In this document: positions 17,997 through 26,201 of the stretch, in pieces
Position numbering within the stretch: the stretch's first letter is position 1
Layout: each line of letters starts with the position of its first letter
Source: Pseudomaricurvus sp965656525
Lineage (GTDB): Bacteria; Pseudomonadota; Gammaproteobacteria; Pseudomonadales; Cellvibrionaceae
DNA length: 64,000 bases
Reading direction: 5' to 3'
Assembly (NCBI GenBank): GCA_965656525.1
Contig: CBFHKY010000004.1
Location: 106,424 to 170,423 of the forward strand
The notes under the pieces: model-generated
Seen by the model: the letters and a program-made list of their open reading frames with translations, nothing else
Told to the model about the DNA's origin: nothing
Database searches by the model: none
Program-made: the position numbers and the translations under genes

Positions 17997-18605
17997 TTAC
18001 AGGTCAATGCCGCCGAAGGACATGAACCCTAGTGACATCAGACCAACAGTAATGAAAGTAATACCCAAACCTTGCAGGCCTGCAGGTACATCACTGTACT
18101 TCATTTTTTCTCGGATTCCGGCCAAAGCAGTAATAGCAAGAGCCCAGCCCACACCTGAACCCACACCAAACACAGCTGATTCCGCTAAGTTGTAGTCACG
18201 CTCCACCATGAACAGAGAGGCACCCATAATGGCGCAGTTCACAGTAATCAGTGGCAAGAAAACACCCAAAGCGTTGTAGAGTGCTGGCACATACTTATCA
18301 AGCACCATTTCTAAGATTTGAACGATGGCTGCAATAACACCAATGTAGGTAATCAAACCTAAAAAGCTCAAATCCACATCAGGGAGACCAGCCCAAGCCA
18401 GAGCACCATCTGCAAGTAAATAAGTATAGAGCAAGTTGTTTACAGGAACCGTGATCCCCAAAACCACAACAACGGCGATACCCAATCCTAGTGCAGCATC
18501 GACTTTCTTAGAGATGGCCAAGAAAGTACACATCCCCAAGAAGAAAGCCAAAGCCATGTTTTCAATAAAAATTGCCCGAATAAAAAGGCTTAAAAAATGT
18601 TCCAT
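17997..18605 (-). CDS. nqrE: Na+-NQR subunit E
   Basis: A 202-residue inner-membrane subunit with about six transmembrane helices. NqrE and its paralogue NqrD form an inverted pseudo-symmetric pair holding the iron centre loaded by NqrM. The opening MEHFLSLFIRAIFIENMALAFFLGMCTFLA and the segment LPLITVNCAIMG, each with a conserved cysteine in the half-helix, are typical. The stop-to-start spacing to nqrD is three bases, indicating tight coupling in the operon. Confidence 0.97.
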   Translation of the reverse strand: MEHFLSLFIRAIFIENMALAFFLGMCTFLAISKKVDAALGLGIAVVVVLGITVPVNNLLYTYLLADGALAWAGLPDVDLSFLGLITYIGVIAAIVQILEMVLDKYVPALYNALGVFLPLITVNCAIMGASLFMVERDYNLAESAVFGVGSGVGWALAITALAGIREKMKYSDVPAGLQGLGITFITVGLMSLGFMSFGGIDL

Positions 18606-18608
18606 GGT

Positions 18609-19262
18609 TTAAGCCTCCTTCGCAGTGTTAGGGCAGATTTTAAATTCGTTTTCTTCAATCTGGTCGGTCTTCCAAGAGCGCAAACCCCAGATGATCAACC
18701 CGATCAAGAAGAAAGCGCTAGGGGGCAGCAGCAGCAGACCGTTAGAGACATACCAACCGCCGTCAGTCACCAATGGGAGAATTTCGTAACCCATCAACTT
18801 ACCAGAACCAAATAGCTCACGAGTGAACCCCAAAACGATCAGTAAAGCACTGTAGCCCAGTCCGTTGCCAATCCCGTCCATAAAGCTTGGCAGTGGCGGG
18901 TTCTTCATAGCGAAGGCCTCAGCACGCCCCATCACAATACAGTTAGTAATGATAAGACCTACAAAGACTGAAAGCTGCTTACTGATATCGAAGAAATACG
19001 CCTTCAGAACTTGATCAACCACAATCACCAAAGAAGCGATAATCGTCATCTGAATGATGATTCGAATGCTACCCGGAGCGTAGTTCCTAACCAAAGATAC
19101 GAATAAATTCGAGAACGCGGTTACTAGAGTTAAGGCAATACACATAACCAGAGTCACTTTCAGTGAACTGGTTACCGCCAAAGCCGAACAGATACCTAGG
19201 ATCTGCAAAGCAATGGGGTTGTTTTCCAATATTGGTTTAAGCAAAAGTTCTTTAAACTTCAT
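18609..19262 (-). CDS. nqrD: Na+-NQR subunit D
   Basis: A 217-residue inner-membrane subunit, paralogous to NqrE. It shows the conserved LGICSALAVTSSLKV near residue 24 and VGLIITNCIVMGRAEAFA near residue 105, both with the cysteines thought to ligate the shared iron, and about six hydrophobic helices. The C-terminus is charged and cytoplasmic. It sits between nqrC (2 bases) and nqrE (3 bases). Confidence 0.97.
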   Translation of the reverse strand: MKFKELLLKPILENNPIALQILGICSALAVTSSLKVTLVMCIALTLVTAFSNLFVSLVRNYAPGSIRIIIQMTIIASLVIVVDQVLKAYFFDISKQLSVFVGLIITNCIVMGRAEAFAMKNPPLPSFMDGIGNGLGYSALLIVLGFTRELFGSGKLMGYEILPLVTDGGWYVSNGLLLLPPSAFFLIGLIIWGLRSWKTDQIEENEFKICPNTAKEA

Positions 19263-19264
19263 GG

Positions 19265-20209
19265 TTAAGCCTCCCCATTTTTCAGCTTGGTTAAAAATGT
19301 CTTATAGCCCTGTTCACCCAACCAAAAATGAACCAAGTTATCGACACCTTTACTGGTCAAGGTTGCGCCCGACAGACCGTCAATCTTGTAATCGGAATCC
19401 GGTGGTGCGGTGCCTTTGATAACGGTTAAGCCGACCTCACCTGAGCTTGTGTAAGCTTTCTTGCCTTCCCAAATTTCTTTCCATTTTGGGTTATCCACTT
19501 CGCCACCTAGCCCAGGTGTCTCACCATGCTCATAAAAACCTAAGCCTTTGACGGTATTCAAATCAGACCCTAAAGCCAGAAAACCATACAGTGTGGACCA
19601 AAGGCCGTAACCTTTGATAGGCANNNNNNNNNNNNNNNNNNNNNNNNNNNNNNNNNNNNNNNNNNNNNNNNNNNNNNNNNNNNNNNNNNNNNNNNNNNNN
19701 NNNNNNNNNNNNNNNNNNNNNNNTTTGACGGTATTCAAATCAGACCCTAAAGCCAGAAAACCATACAGTGTGGACCAAAGGCCGTAACCTTTGATAGGCA
19801 AAATGACGGAGTCAACCGAATCGTCGTTTTGCAGCAAAAATACCTTTGCTATATTAACTCGGCGCCCGATTTTAGCCGTATCCTGTTCTTCGGTAAGGTC
19901 TACAGAACGCTCAGGATCCTTTGAAGCTTTACGTTGATCATACGCATCTGGCCCACCGGGTAATTGAACAAATTCACCGGAGTCCAAATCCACCAACTTC
20001 GTAGTGATCTGTTTAAACTGCTCTTCAACGCTTTTCTGTGGATCTAACATACCAGCAGCAGCCAGAATATTGCGTTTAAAGTCCAGTTCTTTGTTAGCAA
20101 CTTGAGCGGGTTTCAACATAACCGCTGCAGTAGAAACTACCACCGAACAGACGATACACAGCGCCAGTGCAACACCAATAGTTTTTCCAATAGTATCGTT
20201 ATTAGCCAC
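19265..20209 (-). CDS. nqrC: Na+-NQR subunit C, covalent FMN protein (spurious assembly gap inside)
   Basis: Periplasm-facing subunit with one N-terminal transmembrane helix (GKTIGVALALCIVCSVVV) and a covalent FMN attached to the threonine of DGLSGATLTSKGV by ApbE. The start is GTG at 20207-20209, with GGAGG seven bases upstream, giving MANNDTIGKT as in the family. It overlaps the nqrB stop by eight bases. A run of 100 N (19624-19723) is flanked by identical 77-bp copies, so the conceptual protein appears to repeat its residues around GYGLWSTLYGFLAL. Removing N plus one copy deletes 177 bases (59 codons) and leaves 255 residues, the normal NqrC size. The gene is therefore probably intact. Confidence 0.95.
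   Translation of the reverse strand: MANNDTIGKTIGVALALCIVCSVVVSTAAVMLKPAQVANKELDFKRNILAAAGMLDPQKSVEEQFKQITTKLVDLDSGEFVQLPGGPDAYDQRKASKDPERSVDLTEEQDTAKIGRRVNIAKVFLLQNDDSVDSVILPIKGYGLWSTLYGFLALGSDLNTVKXXXXXXXXXXXXXXXXXXXXXXXXXXXXXXXXXXPIKGYGLWSTLYGFLALGSDLNTVKGLGFYEHGETPGLGGEVDNPKWKEIWEGKKAYTSSGEVGLTVIKGTAPPDSDYKIDGLSGATLTSKGVDNLVHFWLGEQGYKTFLTKLKNGEA
19547..19800. repeat. Assembly artefact: 77-bp direct repeat flanking 100 N
   Basis: Positions 19547-19623 and 19724-19800 are identical 77-base copies separated by exactly 100 N. The copies are coding sequence of nqrC, and only one copy is expected in the family. The best reading is two contigs sharing a 77-base end overlap that were scaffolded with a default gap rather than merged. 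It is not a biological repeat. Confidence 0.93.
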
Positions 20210-21395
20210 GTGCCAACCTCCGCTTGATGTTCGACTGAACAACACAATGGTCAATCAGTGGGGAAAACAAGTTAGCAAATAGGATTGCCAACATCATACC
20301 CTCAGGGAATGCAGGGTTCACCACACGAATAACCACCACCATAAATCCAATAAGTGCACCAAACCACCACTTACCAGTATTGGTCATAGAAGCAGAGACC
20401 GGATCAGTAGCCATGAAAATCATGCCAAAAGCAAAACCACCAACCACTAAGTGCCAATTCCAAGGCATTGCCATCATAGGGTTGCTCGATGGATCACCAA
20501 ATGTGTTAAACAACAGTGATGTAGCAACCATTCCACCGAAGACACCAAGAATAATGCGTAAGGAAGCAATCTTCATGGCTACCAATACGACACCACCTAA
20601 TAGAATCGCCAGTGTTGAACCTTCACCAATAGAACCCTGAAGCTTACCAAAGAAAGCATCCATCCAAGTGAGCTGCCCTGCTAGAGCATCCATACCTTGA
20701 GAAGCGGCAACAGAAAGTGCTGTTGCACCGGTATAGCCATCAACGGTTGTCCATACGGCATCACCAGACATAGAAGCTGGGTAGGCAAAAAACATAAATG
20801 CACGGCCAGCTAGTGCAGGGTTTAGGAAGTTTTTACCTGTACCACCAAACACCTCTTTCGCAACCACGACACCAAAGCTAATACCAAAAGCCACTTGCCA
20901 TAAAGGCACATCTGGCGGGCAAGTTAAGGCGAACAATACAGAGGTTACAAAGAAGCCTTCGTTGACCTCGTGACCCCGCTTGGCAGCAAACAAAACTTCC
21001 CAGAAGCCACCAACGATAAAGGTCGTGAGATAAATTGGGAGGAAATACAGTGCGCCATGCAACAGACAGTCGACCCAGCTGTTCGGATCAAAACCAACAA
21101 TAAACACATCACGCCAGTTGCCGATTTCGACCAACCCCAAATCGGCCATGATCGTATTGGCTTGCCAGCCAACGTTGTACATGCCGAAGAACATAGCGGG
21201 GAAGGTACAAACCCACACTGTGATCATGATGCGCTTCAAATCAATGCCATCACGAACATGCGACGTTGACTTGGTGACATCCTTCGGTCGAAATAAACCA
21301 GTATCAACCGCTTCGTAAAGTGCGTACCAGCTTTCCAGTTTTCCGCCTTTATGGAAATGCGGCTCGATATTATCTAAAAATGCTCGTAAACCCAT
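20202..21395 (-). CDS. nqrB: Na+-NQR subunit B, Na+ channel and covalent FMN subunit
   Basis: A 397-residue membrane subunit with about ten helices. It carries riboflavin and a second covalent FMN and forms the Na+ path and quinone site. The FMN threonine lies in VDGYTGATALSVAASQG. The opening MGLRAFLDNIEPHFHKGGKLE and the motifs GRAFMFFAYPASMSGD and NPMMAMPWNWHLVVGGFAFGMIFMATDPVSA are typical. It starts two bases after the nqrA stop, and its own stop overlaps the nqrC start. Confidence 0.97.
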   Translation of the reverse strand: MGLRAFLDNIEPHFHKGGKLESWYALYEAVDTGLFRPKDVTKSTSHVRDGIDLKRIMITVWVCTFPAMFFGMYNVGWQANTIMADLGLVEIGNWRDVFIVGFDPNSWVDCLLHGALYFLPIYLTTFIVGGFWEVLFAAKRGHEVNEGFFVTSVLFALTCPPDVPLWQVAFGISFGVVVAKEVFGGTGKNFLNPALAGRAFMFFAYPASMSGDAVWTTVDGYTGATALSVAASQGMDALAGQLTWMDAFFGKLQGSIGEGSTLAILLGGVVLVAMKIASLRIILGVFGGMVATSLLFNTFGDPSSNPMMAMPWNWHLVVGGFAFGMIFMATDPVSASMTNTGKWWFGALIGFMVVVIRVVNPAFPEGMMLAILFANLFSPLIDHCVVQSNIKRRLARG

Positions 21396-21397
21396 GC

Positions 21398-22840
21398 TTA
21401 ACCCTCCTTCTCAATTCGAGTCAGGTTATTACGCAAGATTGGGCCATACTCGTATTTGCCTGGGCAAACAAAGGTACACAATGCCAAATCTTCTTCATCC
21501 AACTCGAGACAGCCAAGCTTCTGAGCTGTATCTGTGTCACCAACAATTAACGAACGCAGCAATTGCGTAGGCAAAATGTCCAACGGCATAATGCGCTCAT
21601 AAGCACCAATGGGTACCATAGCTCGCTCACTGCCGTTTGTAGTTGTGTTGAAGTCGTATGTTTTACCTTTAAAGAAGCTAGAGACATAAATGCTCAAGCT
21701 AGAAAAATTATTAAAACCGGCTCTCAAGTAATGCAGGAACGGACGATCACGACCTTCAGCCAGTACTGAGATCTGGTTATGGTAGCGGCCAAGAAACGCA
21801 AACGGACCAGATGCTGTGCGACCACCAAATACAGAGCCACTAACCACACGGTTTTCACCGTCTTTAAGCTGACCTGCATTGATTTCATCTAAACTTGCAC
21901 CCAAACGAGTACGAACCAAACGAGGCTCCCTAACCTGAGGACCCGCCAATGAAATCACTCGCTCAGTCGACAAAACCCCAGTGGTAAAAAGCAAGCCAAT
22001 CGCTATCACATCTTGATAGCTGATCGTCCACACCGTTTTGGTTGCACTGACAGGGTCTAAGTGATGAATGTGTGTGCCTGCGTTACCAGCTGGGTGCACG
22101 CCTGCAAACTCTTCTGATGTCACACGGCTATTGTTGCCTGTGTAAATATCAGAACCCGGAGCCTTACAAACGAAGACTTGCCCGCGCGTCAGACGGGATA
22201 ACAGAGTCAAACCATTAACAAAGTCGTCNNNNNNNNNNNNNNNNNNNNNNNNNNNNNNNNNNNNNNNNNNNNNNNNNNNNNNNNNNNNNNNNNNNNNNNN
22301 NNNNNNNNNNNNNNNNNNNNNNNNNTCTCGCTTTTCACGGATCACTAGCTCAGGGTTAGCCGCTAATGGATTGGTGTCCATAGCCGCGACAAAAATAGAG
22401 TTAGGTGAAGTATCCGGTGCAGGAACCTTACTGTAAGGACGCGTTCTAAACGCTGTCCACAAGCCTGAAGTAACCAGACTGTCTTTAACTTGATCTTCGG
22501 TTAACGATGCCAATTGCTCGACTGAGTACTTTTGAAAGCTTTCAGACTCGTCGCCGTCAACATCAATCACCACAGACTGAAGCACCCGCTGCGCACCGCG
22601 ATTAATCGCGGACACAGTACCTGATGCAGGTGCCGTAAATCGCACACCTTCAGTCTTTTTATCTGTAAACAACAGCTGCCCCAGCTTGACCTTATCGCCG
22701 ACCTGAACGGCCATAGTGGGCTTCATACCGTGGTAATCAGCACCAACAACGGCGACAGACCGGATCTGCGGACCATCATAGATGACCTGCTCGGGCACCC
22801 CTGAAATGGGTAAATTCAATCCCCGACGGATATTTATCAT
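21398..22840 (-). CDS. nqrA: Na+-NQR subunit A (97-N gap inside, protein probably complete)
   Basis: First gene of the nqr operon; a cytoplasm-facing subunit of the Na+ pump. From the ATG at 22840 the protein starts MINIRRGLNLPISG, as in the family; six residues of upstream open frame are excluded. Signatures include RPTMAV-type PTMAVQVGDKVK, AMDTNPLAANPELVI, HPAGNAGTHIHHLDPV and the C-terminal CLELDEEDLALCTFVCPGKYEYG. A 97-N run (22229-22325) interrupts it. If the flanks are joined sharing two bases (GA), the text becomes ELVIREKRDDFVNGL. By my memory of V. cholerae NqrA this has the same spacing, and total length becomes 447 residues, close to the usual 446. Confidence 0.95.
   Translation of the reverse strand: MINIRRGLNLPISGVPEQVIYDGPQIRSVAVVGADYHGMKPTMAVQVGDKVKLGQLLFTDKKTEGVRFTAPASGTVSAINRGAQRVLQSVVIDVDGDESESFQKYSVEQLASLTEDQVKDSLVTSGLWTAFRTRPYSKVPAPDTSPNSIFVAAMDTNPLAANPELVIREKRXXXXXXXXXXXXXXXXXXXXXXXXXXXXXXXXXDDFVNGLTLLSRLTRGQVFVCKAPGSDIYTGNNSRVTSEEFAGVHPAGNAGTHIHHLDPVSATKTVWTISYQDVIAIGLLFTTGVLSTERVISLAGPQVREPRLVRTRLGASLDEINAGQLKDGENRVVSGSVFGGRTASGPFAFLGRYHNQISVLAEGRDRPFLHYLRAGFNNFSSLSIYVSSFFKGKTYDFNTTTNGSERAMVPIGAYERIMPLDILPTQLLRSLIVGDTDTAQKLGCLELDEEDLALCTFVCPGKYEYGPILRNNLTRIEKEG
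22229..22325. other. Assembly gap, 97 N, in nqrA
   Basis: Unlike the other three gaps it is 97 N, not 100, and has no long flanking repeat. The two flanks share only GA. 97 N plus that 2-base overlap is 99 bases (33 codons), and removing them restores the expected NqrA length and spacing, so little or no real sequence seems to be missing. Confidence 0.75.
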
Positions 22841-23364
22841 ACGTCTCTGCCTAGTCACTTGTTTAAATAAGTGTGCGGACGACGCAAATGCGCGACCTTA
22901 ATATTCTGTTGAACAGCCTGAAACACCTTAATATGAAGCGGCAAAACTATAAAGGTTAGGCCCCACATAACCTTTAATACGGCCATATGACACATCCAGT
23001 GTAGTTAAACTCAATTAATTTGCATCAGACTGTGGAGGTTCGTGGCAATTGTGCCAGACTGCCGGACGTTGCACTAACGCCATCGCTATAAAGCAGCCAG
23101 TTAGATTAACCAATCTACTTAATCCCCCAGATAAACCGCGGCAATTATAAAGAGGCTGAGAACAACTGGCCAGTCATTGTTTCTTTTTTTACGGATTTTC
23201 AGGCGAAAAAAGACATACAGCTCAACACCTTAGGCGTTTAAACCCGTGAAAGAATGAAGACCGAGACAAAGGAACGGCCGCAAAACGGCGGGAGGGAGCC
23301 CCAAGAGTCACCCATAAGACGACCTTGGGGCAAGCTATAAACCACCTAGCCTAGCAGGTATGAT
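22841..23364. other. Intergenic region between gap stop and nqrA start (524 bp)
   Basis: No supportable gene. It should contain the nqr promoter on the minus strand. I see no clear -35/-10 pair; one weak possibility is TTGAGT followed by TCATAT at about 23016-22987. Near 23300-23335 an inverted repeat GCCCCAAG/CTTGGGGC with an 18-base loop lies close to the end of the GAPDH gene but has no U-tract. Confidence 0.5.
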
Positions 23365-24816
23365 TTACACCTTTGGATACATATCGAAGCTAACGCCAGA
23401 GATATCTTCCAAACAACGTACTACCTGACAGCTATAACCGAATTCATTGTCGTACCAGCAATACAGAATCGCTGTATTATCCTCTACGATGGTGGCTCGC
23501 GCATCGAACACACACGCGTAACGAGAGCCAACAAAATCACTAGAGACAACCTCAGGTGAGCTGGTGAAATCAATTTGTTGCTGCAAGGTAGAGTGCAAAG
23601 CGATGTCACGCATATAACTATTGAGCTCTTCTACTGTCGTCCCCTTTTCCAGCTGAAGATTCAAAATAGCCATGGACACATTCGGCGTAGGCACACGAAT
23701 CGCATTGCCCGTGAGCTTGCCAGCCAACTCAGGCAATGCCTTGGAGACCGCTTTTGCTGCGCCTGTTTCAGTGATCACCATATTCAAGGCTGCACTTCGA
23801 CCACGACGCTCACCCTTGTGATAATTATCGATCAAGTTTTGATCATTGGTGTACGCATGAACCGTTTCCACATGGCCGTGCTTCACGCCGTACTTATCCA
23901 TGATAGCTTTTAGCACCGGTGTAATGGCATTGGTGGTGCAAGACGCTGCCGAAAGAATGGTGTCTTCTGCAGTAATATCACTATTGTTGATGCCGTAGAC
24001 GATATTTTTAATGTCACCTTTACCTGGTGCAGTCAAAATCACCTTAGCAGCACCTGGGGATTTCAAGTGCTGACCCAAACCCGCCTCATCGCGCCACACA
24101 CCAGTATTATCAACAATGATGGCATTATTGATGCCGTAATCGGTGTAATCGATCTCGGAAGGAGAGTTCGCATAAATGATTTTCACTTCATGACCGTTAA
24201 TCACTAAAGTATTGGTTTCTTCGTCGACACGAATGGTCCCTTTAAATGAACCGTGTACTGAATCACGGCGCAGCAAGCTTGCACGCTTCACCAAATCATT
24301 AGCGGCACCACCATTGCGCACAACAATTGCTTTTAAGCGCAAGACGTCACCACTGCCGGCCTTCTCGACCAGCAACCTTGCAACCAGTCGACCGATGCGA
24401 CCAAAGCCGTATAGAACCACATCTTGTGGTTCAGGCAACGGTTTCTGATTACCACCAATAGCACCTGCAAGCTCCTGCGCAACAAAATCAGCAGCAGAAA
24501 CACCTTCATCTTGCTTCATATATTTGACGGCCAGCTTGCCCAAATCAACATGAGCTGGCCCTAAATTCAAATTGCTAAGCGCCTCTAGAATTGGGTATGT
24601 TTCAAACTCTGACAACTCATTTTCTTCAACCTGGCGCACACGACGATGGGCCTTCATCAAATCGATAACCGAGCGATTAACAACGTTGCGGCCGTACATA
24701 TAAACGCCCACGTTACGCTCACGGTTCAATTTGCCGATCATTGGGATCATGGCCTCTGCGAGGGCTTCACGCTCTTTCCAATCCTTGAAAAAATCGTCTG
24801 GCTTAGGTCGATTCAC
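23365..24816 (-). CDS. Glyceraldehyde-3-phosphate dehydrogenase, long form with N-terminal extension
   Basis: A 483-residue GAPDH that oxidises glyceraldehyde-3-phosphate to 1,3-bisphosphoglycerate (or the reverse). The NAD(P)-binding motif GFGRIGR is at residues 137-143, and the active-site Cys293 sits in AASCTTNAITP. HAYTNDQNLID, RAAL-type SAALNMVITETGAAKAV and WYDNEFGYS are also present. About 130 residues precede the usual start; they look soluble and helical and match no domain I know. The long form next to mfd is also found in Pseudomonas, so this is a distinct paralogue class rather than a fusion error. The start is GTG with AAGGTG upstream. Cofactor preference cannot be read by eye. 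Confidence 0.93.
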   Translation of the reverse strand: MNRPKPDDFFKDWKEREALAEAMIPMIGKLNRERNVGVYMYGRNVVNRSVIDLMKAHRRVRQVEENELSEFETYPILEALSNLNLGPAHVDLGKLAVKYMKQDEGVSAADFVAQELAGAIGGNQKPLPEPQDVVLYGFGRIGRLVARLLVEKAGSGDVLRLKAIVVRNGGAANDLVKRASLLRRDSVHGSFKGTIRVDEETNTLVINGHEVKIIYANSPSEIDYTDYGINNAIIVDNTGVWRDEAGLGQHLKSPGAAKVILTAPGKGDIKNIVYGINNSDITAEDTILSAASCTTNAITPVLKAIMDKYGVKHGHVETVHAYTNDQNLIDNYHKGERRGRSAALNMVITETGAAKAVSKALPELAGKLTGNAIRVPTPNVSMAILNLQLEKGTTVEELNSYMRDIALHSTLQQQIDFTSSPEVVSSDFVGSRYACVFDARATIVEDNTAILYCWYDNEFGYSCQVVRCLEDISGVSFDMYPKV

Positions 24817-25229
24817 TGGTTGTCACCTTAAGTAGCTATGAATGGTATTAGGAAATGATTTGTCGCTTAAGCACACGCAAAAAAATGAACGACTGAACAG
24901 GGTTGCATCAAGTTCACTTAAGCAAGTACAAAAAGTTATTATCATGATTAAAAACCAGTGGCGCAAGCAAACGGCCGAAATCTAAAAAAATTACACAAAC
25001 CACTGAAAATACTCAGGTTTCATTTAATTTAATTAAGTGGTTTAGCGTGCATCTTTTTATATCTGCACCCAAAAGAGTCGCAGGCTTTGCGAAACGACAC
25101 AAATTAAAGCACCCCCGCTCGACAAGGGAGGACCAACAGAAAGCAGCCAAAGATACGTATTATGAAAAGTTACTAGATGAAAGCCCGAAAGCCATTCGAG
25201 CGAAAGCACGATAAAAACAAAGGTTTCCA
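24817..25229. other. Intergenic region between the lipoprotein stop and gap start (413 bp)
   Basis: It should hold the gap promoter on the minus strand. An 8-bp inverted repeat (AAACCACT at 24997-25004, AGTGGTTT at 25036-25043) with a 31-base AT-rich loop is followed on the minus strand by a run of seven T, a weak terminator candidate for the lipoprotein gene. A possible small rightward gene (25047-25214) is listed separately. Confidence 0.45.
25047..25214 (+). CDS. Possible small protein, 55 aa, uncertain
   Basis: A GTG-started frame on the plus strand ending in TAA at 25212-25214. The predicted peptide is highly charged (many Lys/Arg, then EDQQKAAKDTYYEKLLDESP) and could form an amphipathic helix. 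There is no clear ribosome site before the GTG; AAGTGG ends six bases upstream. I recognise no family. It is included because the region is otherwise empty and the composition looks coding-like; it may be chance. Confidence 0.2.
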   Translation: MHLFISAPKRVAGFAKRHKLKHPRSTREDQQKAAKDTYYEKLLDESPKAIRAKAR

Positions 25230-26117
25230 TCATAAAGGGATAAAACTCATGCTAACAATACTTTGAGCTACTGAGTTGATCGTTCGCTGGGTCTTATAAG
25301 AAACGATGGTGGCCAACATATCTTGGTGAGCAATCAGCTTCCCAAACGTACGTTCAAAACTGAGATTCACGCTTTCTGCCTCTGAGCTGTTGGTTAAAAT
25401 CAAAGGCTGACCCTTCTCATTCAATCGGGTCCTCAGCAGCCACATCAAAACCTCGATGTTACGAGCGCTATTGTAAAGTTTTTGCTGATCTAACGAGTCG
25501 AGCCAGTAGAACTCTTCTTTAAAACCATAAGATTCGCCCAACATACTGCACAACCCTGCCATCAATGCAAAAACCCGATCTCCGTGAAACTGATCAGAGA
25601 AAGCCAACCTCATTGCATCAATACCAGTTAGCCCCATCAGCTCTAACGGTATTTCATGCTTTGTAGCCAGCTCTTCTAGTTGACGCCACCGAGAATCAAT
25701 AGTTTGCCCCGCTACTTTCGACAGCTGCGCCGGATTACGACGATAGAGCTTTTGGTTCAGCACCTCCAACTGCTGCGTGACTTCCTCACGATATAAGTNN
25801 NNNNNNNNNNNNNNNNNNNNNNNNNNNNNNNNNNNNNNNNNNNNNNNNNNNNNNNNNNNNNNNNNNNNNNNNNNNNNNNNNNNNNNNNNNNNNNNNNNCA
25901 GCTGCGCCGGATTACGACGATAGAGCTTTTGGTTCAGCACCTCCAACTGCTGCGTGACTTCCTCACGATATAAGTCCGCCGTTTGATCAACGTGGCTTTT
26001 CGCCAAGCTCTTCACATCAAACCCGAGGCCTTCGCTATTTGCCATACAGCCAGTTAAAAGGCACGACATACCCCCCAACAAAATTAACTGCCAGCCTTTT
26101 ATGATTAAAAATCTCAC
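25230..26117 (-). CDS. Lipoprotein of unknown function, divergent from mfd (spurious assembly gap inside)
   Basis: Predicted outer- or inner-membrane lipoprotein. The GTG at 26115-26117 is chosen because GAGGG lies six bases upstream and yields a 23-residue signal peptide ending in LLTGC, lipidated at Cys24. A longer TTG-started frame adds 12 residues before it. The mature protein is helical and Gln/Leu-rich and has no motif I recognise. A run of 100 N (25799-25898) lies between identical 77-bp copies. Collapsing them removes 59 codons and leaves 236 residues, so the repeated LYREEVTQQLEVLNQKLYRR is artefactual. It shares an 84-bp divergent promoter region with mfd. Confidence 0.75.
   Translation of the reverse strand: MRFLIIKGWQLILLGGMSCLLTGCMANSEGLGFDVKSLAKSHVDQTADLYREEVTQQLEVLNQKLYRRNPAQLXXXXXXXXXXXXXXXXXXXXXXXXXXXXXXXXXXLYREEVTQQLEVLNQKLYRRNPAQLSKVAGQTIDSRWRQLEELATKHEIPLELMGLTGIDAMRLAFSDQFHGDRVFALMAGLCSMLGESYGFKEEFYWLDSLDQQKLYNSARNIEVLMWLLRTRLNEKGQPLILTNSSEAESVNLSFERTFGKLIAHQDMLATIVSYKTQRTINSVAQSIVSMSFIPL
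25722..25975. repeat. Assembly artefact: 77-bp direct repeat flanking 100 N
   Basis: Identical 77-base copies at 25722-25798 and 25899-25975 flank exactly 100 N inside the lipoprotein gene. This is the same pattern and the same length as in nqrC and zipA, indicating unmerged contig ends sharing a 77-base overlap. Confidence 0.93.
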
Positions 26118-26201
26118 GAATTCCCTCAACCCAAAACCTGCAAAGGCGTACAAACACCGCTACAATAGCGCCGCGTTACCTTAACCATAGAGCAGAATAT
26201 T

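Noticed and set aside
19624..19723. Apparent internal duplication in NqrC (and likewise in the lipoprotein and ZipA)
   Set aside because: Identical 77-bp copies around 100 N in three unrelated genes signal assembly, not tandem duplication.
23300..23335. Inverted repeat GCCCCAAG/CTTGGGGC after the GAPDH gene
   Set aside because: There is no U-tract and the loop is long, so it was not called a terminator.
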